Assembly (NCBI RefSeq): GCF_006542765.1
Contig: NZ_SKCD01000022.1
Span: forward strand, 124,001-188,000
DNA from: Paenibacillus luteus
GTDB lineage: Bacteria; Bacillota; Bacilli; Paenibacillales; Paenibacillaceae
Direction of reading: 5' to 3'
Length of the DNA: 64,000 nucleotides
The position numbers were made by a program, and so were the translations under genes. The notes beneath the pieces were generated by a model, which did no database searches, had not been told where the DNA came from, and worked only from the letters and a program-made list of their open reading frames with translations. Shown piece by piece: positions 45,002-51,470 of this stretch; position 1 is the stretch's first letter; every line of letters begins with the position of its first letter.

Positions 45002-46021
45002 TCAATGATCGTTTGGAGGTACGAACAAAAAACCTTCGTTCAACGGATCTTCCGGATTAGAATAAAACGTATGCATGCCCATCATCCGCGCAGTTCCGGC
45101 AATCTCCGTAACCACAGCCGGCTGCATGCCGATCATTGTCTGCTCCACCACCCTGCCTCTGAACAGCGAGCCGACGATGCTTTCGTAAACGAACGTTTCA
45201 CCAATACCAATCTTGCCCTGTGCGAACAGCGCTGCCAGCTTAGCCGATGTGCCCGTACCGCAAGGCGAGCGATCGATGCCTCCCGGGGGCACGACGACCG
45301 CATTGCGTAAATCCGCCTCTGGATCGCGGGCATCGCTGTAGAACTCGACATGCGTCACCCCTCGTATAAACGGGGATTCCGGATGCTCGACGACCAAGCC
45401 CTTATTGATCGCTTGTCGAATCTGAACCGCTTGCTTAACGATAGCCGCCGCATTCGAGGGCTCAAGCTGCAGACCGCATGTGCGGGCGTCTATCATTGCG
45501 AAGAAATTACCGCCATAAGCAATCTCGCAGGCTACGTCTCCGAGCCCTGGAACATTAACGCGGCTCACGCTATGCAGGAATGCCGGAATATTCCGGAATG
45601 CTACCTGAAGAGCGGTTCCATCCTTAACCGTCACCTCCACACGAACAAGTCCAGCTGGCGTATCCAACTTAATCACCGTTTTAGGCTCCTCTACCGGTAC
45701 AAGTCCGCATTCGACCAATGCGGTACAAAAACCGATCGTATCGTGCCCGCACATCGGCAAGTAGCCGCCCGTTTCAATGTATATGACGCCCACGTCCGCT
45801 TCCGCATGGCAGGGCGGCACCAGGCATGCGCCCGACATCACCTCATGCCCGCGGGGCTCGTTCATCAGCAGCCGCCGAATGCTGTCATGATTTCGTTTCA
45901 TATCGAGCATCTTTTCCGCCATCGTCGTCCCTTCAAGCTTTGGCATACCGCTAATAATTGTTCGGGTCGGATTGCCTCCCGTATGGGTGTCAATGGTGCG
46001 ATACACGCGCGTCGCGTTCAT
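45002..46021 (-). CDS. 4-hydroxyproline 2-epimerase (proline racemase family)
   Basis: A 339-residue cytosolic enzyme that converts trans-4-hydroxy-L-proline to cis-4-hydroxy-D-proline without cofactor. Both catalytic cysteines are present: Cys91 in PMCGHDTIG and Cys254 in RSPCGTGTSAKL. This excludes the 3-hydroxyproline dehydratase branch, where the first is Thr. The start at 46021 is used because AAGGTGAT lies upstream. It overlaps the end of the D-amino-acid-oxidase-type gene by 32 nt, so they are coupled, and the rest of the hydroxyproline pathway surrounds it. Proline racemase proper is the alternative; the neighbours favour the hydroxyproline role. Confidence 0.88.
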   Translation of the reverse strand: MNATRVYRTIDTHTGGNPTRTIISGMPKLEGTTMAEKMLDMKRNHDSIRRLLMNEPRGHEVMSGACLVPPCHAEADVGVIYIETGGYLPMCGHDTIGFCTALVECGLVPVEEPKTVIKLDTPAGLVRVEVTVKDGTALQVAFRNIPAFLHSVSRVNVPGLGDVACEIAYGGNFFAMIDARTCGLQLEPSNAAAIVKQAVQIRQAINKGLVVEHPESPFIRGVTHVEFYSDARDPEADLRNAVVVPPGGIDRSPCGTGTSAKLAALFAQGKIGIGETFVYESIVGSLFRGRVVEQTMIGMQPAVVTEIAGTARMMGMHTFYSNPEDPLNEGFLFVPPNDH

Positions 46022-47210
46022 GGCCGCCATCACCTTCTCTCTTATTGAATCGACCGAAGCTCAAAGGTTCTGCCGGGATGCATGTCGTCTTGGCATCCGT
46101 AAGCAATTCCCCCATCAGCTTGCCGGTTACGGCAGCCAGGCTAATGCCGTCTCCTTCATGTCCAGCCGCAATATAGAAGCCAGGCATATCCTCGACCTCG
46201 GATACGATCGGCAAATGATCGGGCGTCCAAGGACGCAAACCGGTATACGTGCGTATGATTTGAAAATCGGACAACGCGGGATAAAAACGGAGCAGCCGTC
46301 TGGCCATGCAGGCGATGACGTCTGGCCGTACATCCATATCGAAACGGGCGAACTCGCGGCTGGAGCCGATTAGAAAATTCTGGCTTTCGGTCGGCTCGAA
46401 GACGAGCGCCACACCGTATTGATCAGTCAAGCGATCGACTTGGCGAGAGCCTCCGAATTTGGACATCAAGTAGCCGAACTCCATCACCTTTCGTCTGCCG
46501 ACCGGCTGCTGCCTTGATGCAACAATGAGATGGCCCTTGCGCGGAATAATCGGAACGTCTAGGCCGATCATCCCTCCGATCATCGGCGCCCAGCAGCCCG
46601 CAGCGTTGACAACCTTTCCCGCGACCCATGTGCCTTGATCCGTTTCGACGACATAACCGTTCCCGCTCAGTTTAGCTACGTTTTGCACCGTCGTGCCCAA
46701 ACCTATTTCCGTCCCGAGCCGCCTCGCACCGTCGGCAAGCGCATAGGTCAGCAAATAAGGATTCACTGTCGAGTCAGAGCCGCATTCAAGGCCGCCGGGC
46801 AGATCGTCCGCGAAATAACGAGACTCCTGGCGTATCTCGTACCGGTCAAGCATCCGAAACGGCAGCCCCAGCTCTGCTTGCCGAGCTACCCATCTTCGCG
46901 CCGCTTCCATTTCCGCTTCCGTCTCACATACGAACACGCTTCCGGGAGCCCGGTATTCGAACGGCTGCTCCAGCTCCCGGGTCAAATCCGCGACGATGCG
47001 CTGGCTTTCGATCGACATTAGGCTATCGAATCCAGGCTCTTTGTCAATAACGAGAATATTCCCGTCGCACCGCGACGACGTACCTTGCGCAATTTCTCCG
47101 CGTTCAAGCAAGGCGACGGACAATCCTGCCTTAGCCGCAAAATAAGACACGGACGCGCCAATAATACCGCCTCCTATGACAATCACGTCTGCATGCCGCT
47201 TAATGGTCAT
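45990..47210 (-). CDS. FAD-dependent oxidoreductase, D-hydroxyproline dehydrogenase beta/HcnC-like subunit (DAO family)
   Basis: About 406 residues. The N-terminal FAD fold VIVIGGGIIGASVSYFAAKAGLSVALLER and the C-terminal DAO signature RTYTGLRPWTPDHLPIVSEVEDMPGFYIAAGHEGDGISLAAVTGKLMGEL match glycine/D-amino-acid oxidase-type subunits of hydrogen-cyanide-synthase-like and D-hydroxyproline dehydrogenases. It would oxidise cis-4-hydroxy-D-proline to pyrroline-4-hydroxy-2-carboxylate, passing electrons to the alpha and iron-sulfur subunits encoded at 49581-51405. The start at 47210 has TAGGTGA upstream. It is the first gene of the minus-strand operon and diverges from the sigma-54 activator. Confidence 0.85.
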   Translation of the reverse strand: MTIKRHADVIVIGGGIIGASVSYFAAKAGLSVALLERGEIAQGTSSRCDGNILVIDKEPGFDSLMSIESQRIVADLTRELEQPFEYRAPGSVFVCETEAEMEAARRWVARQAELGLPFRMLDRYEIRQESRYFADDLPGGLECGSDSTVNPYLLTYALADGARRLGTEIGLGTTVQNVAKLSGNGYVVETDQGTWVAGKVVNAAGCWAPMIGGMIGLDVPIIPRKGHLIVASRQQPVGRRKVMEFGYLMSKFGGSRQVDRLTDQYGVALVFEPTESQNFLIGSSREFARFDMDVRPDVIACMARRLLRFYPALSDFQIIRTYTGLRPWTPDHLPIVSEVEDMPGFYIAAGHEGDGISLAAVTGKLMGELLTDAKTTCIPAEPLSFGRFNKREGDGGHERDARVSHH

Positions 47211-47235
47211 GAGCTTCACCTACCGTTACATATAT

Positions 47236-47259
47236 TTACACTTTCAATTGACAGTGTAA
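47236..47259. promoter_or_regulatory. 24-bp palindrome between flavin subunit and sigma-54 activator genes
   Basis: TTACACT at the left and AGTGTAA at the right flank a central TCAATTGA; 22 of 24 positions are symmetric. A further half site (ATACACT) follows at ~47269-47275. The palindrome overlaps a TTGACA -35-like box (47248-47253) of the activator gene. It is probably the activator's binding site, or that of another regulator of both divergent genes. Confidence 0.6.
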
Positions 47260-47295
47260 TAATTAAGATACACTTTTTAAGGGAGGGACCCCTCG

Positions 47296-48306
47296 TTGCA
47301 ACCAACAGCTTCCGCGTATCATCCGTCCGATCCATTCCATGATCTGATTGGAGAAAGCCCAGCATTGCTCTCCGTTGTCGCTTTGGCCCGCAGGCTCGCG
47401 CATACTACCGCCACCGTAACGCTAACAGGAGAAAGCGGGGTCGGCAAAGAATTGTTCGCAAGAGGAATCCATGCGCTTCGCGAAACGGCTGGTTCTCCGT
47501 TCATTGCCGTCAATTGCGGTGCCCTGATGGCCAGCCTTGCCGAAAGCGAGCTTTTCGGCTACGAGAAAGGCGCGTTCTCCGGAGCAGATCCGCGGGGCAA
47601 ATCCGGCAAAATCGAGCTCGCCCGGAGTGGCACGCTGTTTCTGGACGAAATCGGAGAGCTGCCACTTGATCTGCAAACGAAGCTGCTGCGCATTCTCGAG
47701 GACCGCGAATATTATCCGGTCGGAGGTACGCGTACTCTCCACTCGGACTGCCGCTTCATCGCTGCAACGAATCGCAATTTGGCTCTGCTTGTGGAACAAG
47801 GGAGGTTTAGGGAAGATCTATATTACCGGTTAAACGTTCTTGAGCTGGACATTCCGCCCCTGCGGCACCGTTCCGAGGATATTCCGCTCCTCGCCGAGAC
47901 GTTCGCGAGACGGTTCGGCTGCGCAAAACCGCTAGGCAGCGGACTGCAATCTCTGCTTGCTCAGCATCCATGGCCAGGCAATGTCCGCGAGCTCCGCAAT
48001 GCGATCGAGCGCCTATGCGTGTTGTCAGCAGGCGAATCGCTGATGGCCGAGCATCTGCCTCCCGCGGTGCTTCGCAGCGCCGCACATGGGTCGGCTCCCT
48101 CTACGCAGCATGCTGATCAAAGTCCTTCCTTGCCGAGGCAAGGCGCATTATCCGATTGGCTGGCGAATTATGAACGGCGTTTTATCGAGTCCGCGCTCCA
48201 GGAAACGAGCGGCAACAAGCAAGCGGCCGCCCAGCTTCTCGGCATTTCGCGAATGACGCTCTATAAACGCATCGGCACACTGTTCGGCAACGATTCTCCA
48301 AACTAA
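47296..48306 (+). CDS. Sigma-54-dependent transcriptional activator without sensor domain
   Basis: A 336-residue bacterial enhancer-binding protein reduced to its AAA+ and DNA-binding parts. Walker A is GESGVGKE (~45-52), the sigma-54-contact loop is [11 protein letters not shown] (~89-98; Ser in place of the common Thr), Walker B is [12 protein letters not shown] (~112-123), and the C-terminal Fis-type HTH is [20 protein letters not shown]. Only ~17 residues precede the AAA+ core, so no PAS, GAF or receiver input exists in this protein. Start TTG, with GGGAGGG upstream. Its tail overlaps the convergent peptidase gene by 4 nt. It probably drives the two -24/-12 promoters at 49464-49537, with the sigma-54 encoded at 53782-55092. 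Confidence 0.93.
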   Translation: MQPTASAYHPSDPFHDLIGESPALLSVVALARRLAHTTATVTLTGESGVGKELFARGIHALRETAGSPFIAVNCGALMASLAESELFGYEKGAFSGADPRGKSGKIELARSGTLFLDEIGELPLDLQTKLLRILEDREYYPVGGTRTLHSDCRFIAATNRNLALLVEQGRFREDLYYRLNVLELDIPPLRHRSEDIPLLAETFARRFGCAKPLGSGLQSLLAQHPWPGNVRELRNAIERLCVLSAGESLMAEHLPPAVLRSAAHGSAPSTQHADQSPSLPRQGALSDWLANYERRFIESALQETSGNKQAAAQLLGISRMTLYKRIGTLFGNDSPN

Positions 48307-49403
48307 ATACGCCTCAATGGCTTCGAAAAACCGGTTAACTGCTCTACCAATCCATCCTCATTCACATATAGATCATCTTCGATTCGAACTCCACCGAAGC
48401 CGGGAATGTAAATGCCCGGCTCAATCGTCAGCAGCATTCCCGTGACGACAAGTTGTTCGTTCCAGCCGTGTACGGAAGGTGGCTCATGAATTTCCGTGCC
48501 CAGGCCGTGGCCGACGCGGTGAGGAAACCATTCTCCGTAGCCACAGCTTCGAATCCATGACCTTGCCGCTTCATCGACCGATGCTAGCGTTACTCCCGTC
48601 TGAAGTGCGTCAATCGCCCGCCGATTGGCCTCCAAGACCGTTTCGTACATCCGCTCTTGCTCAGCTGTCCCTTGACCGACAAGGAAGGTCCGGGTCATGT
48701 CCGATAAGTAACCTTCATGAACCACCCCCATATCGATGAGCAAAATATCCCCCTCGACAATCCCGTAATCTCCGGTATCCCCATGGGGCAGCGCAGACCG
48801 TTCGCCGCCAAGCACAGTCGTCTTGAATGCGGGGCCAGCCCCTCCTGCCAGCACAATCTGCCTATCGATTTCCTCCGCTAGCTCCCTTTCCTTCATGCCT
48901 CTGCGAAAGAAACCTAATGCCGCTTCGAGGGCAGCGTCCGCGTAGCCTGCCGCCGCTTTGACAAGATTCGCCTCAGCCCGCGTCTTGCGGCCACGCATCT
49001 GCCCAATGTCCGCGCCTATATCGACGAACTCCGTATCTGGCCATAGCTCAGCCAACTGCTCAGCCATTTTTAACGTTAGCGTTTCTTTTTCGATTCCGCA
49101 TCGCTCCGGCTCCCCGCCGCAAGTTTCCCTTAACGCTTCAGTCGCCGGCTTGCCATCCGGAATGAGCACCAGCCTGTCAATCCCCTGCACCATGCTTGCC
49201 TTCGTCTCATCCAATTCGGGGATGTACAATATCATCGTACCGTCCGCCTTTATCCATAACGCCATAAATCGTTCCATTGGATCCGAACGGAATCCAATCA
49301 AATACGCAATCGATGCCGGTGAAATCACAAGCGTCGCCCTGACAGCCCTCTTCTCCAGCTTTTCCTGCAGTATGCTCCTTCTGTTCCTGTACAGTATCTT
49401 CAA
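48303..49403 (-). CDS. Xaa-Pro aminopeptidase/dipeptidase (M24B family)
   Basis: A 366-residue pita-bread-fold metallopeptidase. The five metal ligands are visible: Asp in ILLIDMGVV, Asp in YLSDMTRTF, His in GHGLGTEIHE, Glu in LTIEPGIYIPG and Glu in VRIEDDLYV. The N-terminal ~125 residues are the creatinase-type domain. It would cut X-Pro or X-hydroxyproline peptides to free the imino acid for the epimerase. Start TTG, preceded by GGAGGGATTCCGT. Transcription should begin at the minus-strand sigma-54 promoter 60 nt upstream. A second family member is at 57532-58602. Confidence 0.92.
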   Translation of the reverse strand: MKILYRNRRSILQEKLEKRAVRATLVISPASIAYLIGFRSDPMERFMALWIKADGTMILYIPELDETKASMVQGIDRLVLIPDGKPATEALRETCGGEPERCGIEKETLTLKMAEQLAELWPDTEFVDIGADIGQMRGRKTRAEANLVKAAAGYADAALEAALGFFRRGMKERELAEEIDRQIVLAGGAGPAFKTTVLGGERSALPHGDTGDYGIVEGDILLIDMGVVHEGYLSDMTRTFLVGQGTAEQERMYETVLEANRRAIDALQTGVTLASVDEAARSWIRSCGYGEWFPHRVGHGLGTEIHEPPSVHGWNEQLVVTGMLLTIEPGIYIPGFGGVRIEDDLYVNEDGLVEQLTGFSKPLRRI

Positions 49404-49463
49404 ACGGAATCCCTCCTTATTAAACGGATTGGGACGGCAACTTCCCTTCTCATTACTAGCTGC

Positions 49464-49479
49464 TGCAAAATCGATGCCA
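49464..49479 (-). promoter_or_regulatory. Sigma-54 (-24/-12) promoter for the Xaa-Pro peptidase gene
   Basis: On the minus strand TGGCATCGATTTTGCA has GG and GC separated by exactly 10 nt and matches the TGGCAyr-N4-TTGCw consensus closely. It lies 60 nt before the TTG start at 49403, leaving room for a leader with the ribosome site. Confidence 0.8.
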
Positions 49480-49483
49480 CGCC

Positions 49484-49511
49484 ATCTAAATTCACCACAT
49501 TTTTCTTAGAT
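49484..49511. repeat. Inverted repeat centred between the two sigma-54 promoters
   Basis: ATCTAA (49484-49489) and TTAGAT (49506-49511) are inverted, 16 nt apart, nearly equidistant from both promoters. It is a possible protein site, though it is closer to the promoters than ordinary enhancer sites. Confidence 0.35.
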
Positions 49512-49521
49512 CAACATCGGC

Positions 49522-49537
49522 TGGCATGAAATTTGCA
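49522..49537 (+). promoter_or_regulatory. Sigma-54 (-24/-12) promoter for the iron-sulfur/flavin operon
   Basis: TGGCATGAAATTTGCA has GG at 49523-49524 and GC at 49535-49536, 10 nt between, fitting TGGCAyr-N4-TTGCw. The start would be ~49548, 33 nt before the first ATG at 49581. The gene's open frame extends upstream through this promoter, which confirms the shorter start. Confidence 0.85.
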
Positions 49538-49580
49538 GCTTCGTAAAGTATCCATTCCGAACAATAAGGAGGCCGTTTAC

Positions 49581-49847
49581 ATGAAAGAAACGTCGATTAT
49601 CGTTTGCAGATGCGAGGAGGTCACGTTGGAGCAAATTCGGGAGGCCATACGCCAGCATGGCTGCTCAGCACGCGAGACCAAGCTGCGAACACGTGCAGGC
49701 ATGGGAATATGCGGCGGCCGTACATGCCGACCGTTGCTGGAACGCTTGATGGTCCCGCTGGAAGGTGACCATGCCTCCGAGCTCCCGCTAAAAATCCAGC
49801 CGCCGGTTCGTCCGGTGTCTTTCGCCCAATGGGGGCGATCGTTATGA
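49581..49847 (+). CDS. BFD-like [2Fe-2S] protein, D-hydroxyproline dehydrogenase accessory subunit
   Basis: An 88-residue bacterioferritin-associated-ferredoxin-like protein. The four cluster cysteines are seen in VCRCEEVT (Cys9, Cys11) and GMGICGGRTC (Cys44, Cys49). In many related dehydrogenases this domain is the C-terminal part of the large flavin subunit; here it is a separate gene. AAGGAGGCCGTTTAC precedes the ATG. It is first in a three-gene operon, with a 4-nt ATGA overlap into the next gene. Confidence 0.88.
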   Translation: MKETSIIVCRCEEVTLEQIREAIRQHGCSARETKLRTRAGMGICGGRTCRPLLERLMVPLEGDHASELPLKIQPPVRPVSFAQWGRSL

Positions 49848-50197
49848 GCTACGGCAGAATCGAACACCATCCTGTTCTTGGCCCTCTCCCTCCCGCAGCT
49901 ACCCTTTCATTTTCCTTTGACGGGAATAATTATAAAGCACGTGAGGGCGAAAGCGTCGCCGCTGCGCTGCTTGCTAACGGCGTTCGGACGCTGAGGCTCC
50001 ACGAGGAGCATGGGTCGCCCAGAGGCATTTACTGCAACATCGGGCATTGCATGGAATGCCGGGTAACGATTAGCGGCATCACTGGCGTACGCTCCTGCTT
50101 GACCCAAGTAAAGAACGGCATGGACGTTCGTTCTGGTACCGTCCTTCCTTCGCCGTTCCGGCAGACAACAGAAGCAGAGAGGAGTCCTTCCCTATGA
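49844..50197 (+). CDS. [2Fe-2S] ferredoxin-like subunit, HcnA/gamma type
   Basis: A 117-residue plant-type ferredoxin fold: FDGNNYKAREGESVAAALLANG, then GIYCNIGHCMECRVTISGITGVRSC holding four cysteines in the C-x4-C-x2-C-x11-C layout of sarcosine-oxidase-alpha/HcnA N-terminal domains. It carries electrons from the flavin subunits of D-hydroxyproline dehydrogenase. The ATG at 49844 overlaps the previous stop, with GGGGGCGATC as ribosome site; an ATG at 49829 is the unused alternative. It overlaps the next gene by 4 nt. Confidence 0.9.
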   Translation: MSYGRIEHHPVLGPLPPAATLSFSFDGNNYKAREGESVAAALLANGVRTLRLHEEHGSPRGIYCNIGHCMECRVTISGITGVRSCLTQVKNGMDVRSGTVLPSPFRQTTEAERSPSL

Positions 50198-51405
50198 ACG
50201 CCATCTACGATCTTATCGTCGTCGGCGCGGGACCAGCTGGCCTCGCGGCAGCTGGTTCTGCCGCACAAGCCGGCTTAAAGGTGCTGCTGCTGGACGAATT
50301 CATGAAGCTTGGCGGACGTCTACTCGGCCAGCTGCATCAGGAGCCGGGAGGTGCTTGGTGGAACGGCATTCGTGAGGCCGAACTGCTCGTGCTAGGTGCC
50401 CAGGAAGCAGGCGCTGATATTGCAACCGGAGTGTCAGTGACCGGCTTAGAGAGGACCGACAATAACGGTTGGACGTTATGGACGACCCAAGGCTGTTATC
50501 GCACTCCCTTCGTCCTGCTCGCTACCGGCGCTGCTGAATCGGCAAACCCGCTGCCAGGATGGACGCTGCCCGGTGTCATGTCGATAGGAGCCGCGCAGGT
50601 GATGACGAATGTGCAGCGCGTGCGTGTTGGCAATCGGGGCGTCGTCATCGGCATGAGCGTGCTCGCCATGGCCATCATGTCCGAGCTGCGCCTCGCCGGC
50701 ATCGAATTGGCCGCAATTGTACTGCCGCCGGGCAATGCGCTCAGCGGCAAGGATTCAAATCCTGAAGCCGTGCTTGACTCACTGCTGCGCTTCGCGAATT
50801 TAGCACCCAACGCGATGCTCAAATACGGCGCAAAGTTTCTGCAAAACAGTATGCTGCGCAATCTCGCGTTGAACCTATATCCGAAGCAAGGGATACGAAT
50901 GCTGGACGTGCCGCTTCAGCTACGCCGCTGCGCGATCGAAATTGTCGGACGAGATGCCGTAGAGGGCGTACTCGTCGCCGACATTACACCGCGTGGAGAA
51001 CCTATTGCTGGCAGCGAGCGCGTCGTGGAAGCCGACTTCGTCTGCATCGCTGGCGGGTTATACCCGCTTGTGGAGCTGGCCGCCGTCGCCGGTTGCCCTT
51101 TCCGCTACGTGCCGGAGCTTGGCGGGCATGTTCCGGTGCATGGCGAGAATATGCAAACGCTGCTTCCCGGCCTCTACGTCGCTGGCAACATTACCGGCGT
51201 AGAGAGCGCCAAAGTCGCGATCGCGCAAGGAAGGGTAGCCGGCTTATCAATCGCGTTCAGCGCCGCAGCCGAGAAAGCTCCCGGCGAAGCCGAAATCAAG
51301 GATGCCATGGAGCAAGTCAAACTGACGAGACACGAGGCACTTATTCAATTTCATCCCGACATCGCTCGCAGCCGAGCGAAATTGTATCAAATTGAAATCG
51401 TATAA
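50194..51405 (+). CDS. NAD(P)/FAD-dependent oxidoreductase, D-hydroxyproline dehydrogenase alpha/HcnB-like subunit
   Basis: A 403-residue flavoprotein. The N-terminal FAD motif is DLIVVGAGPAGLAAAGSAAQAGLKVLLLDE, the ATG-type motif is LLATGAAES, and a second nucleotide fold region NRGVVIGMSVLAMAIMSELRLAG occupies the middle; the closing GLYVAGNITGVESAKVAIAQGRVAGL contacts FAD. It lacks the C-terminal BFD-like domain of many homologues, supplied here by the gene at 49581. It forms an electron-transfer complex with the DAO-type subunit (45990) and the ferredoxin-like subunit. All junctions in this operon are ATGA overlaps. Confidence 0.9.
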   Translation: MNAIYDLIVVGAGPAGLAAAGSAAQAGLKVLLLDEFMKLGGRLLGQLHQEPGGAWWNGIREAELLVLGAQEAGADIATGVSVTGLERTDNNGWTLWTTQGCYRTPFVLLATGAAESANPLPGWTLPGVMSIGAAQVMTNVQRVRVGNRGVVIGMSVLAMAIMSELRLAGIELAAIVLPPGNALSGKDSNPEAVLDSLLRFANLAPNAMLKYGAKFLQNSMLRNLALNLYPKQGIRMLDVPLQLRRCAIEIVGRDAVEGVLVADITPRGEPIAGSERVVEADFVCIAGGLYPLVELAAVAGCPFRYVPELGGHVPVHGENMQTLLPGLYVAGNITGVESAKVAIAQGRVAGLSIAFSAAAEKAPGEAEIKDAMEQVKLTRHEALIQFHPDIARSRAKLYQIEIV

Positions 51406-51418
51406 CAACCATGCAAAT

Positions 51419-51455
51419 AAGCCGCCTCTAGGTTTTACAACCCGGAAGGCGGCTT
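51419..51455. terminator. Rho-independent terminator between dehydrogenase operon and protease gene
   Basis: AAGCCGCCT / AGGCGGCTT with an 18-19-nt loop is followed on the plus strand by TTCTC after a TTTT run. It serves convergent units. Confidence 0.75.
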
Positions 51456-51470
51456 TTCTCATCACAATGG

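Noticed and set aside
45350..46048. 232-codon plus-strand frame opposite the epimerase
   Set aside because: It is a shadow of a gene with both catalytic motifs; the composition is not protein-like.
47211..47295. Possible sigma-54 promoter for the flavin-subunit operon (TTGCA near 47296)
   Set aside because: The nearest GG lies 12 rather than 10 nt from the GC, so it does not fit.
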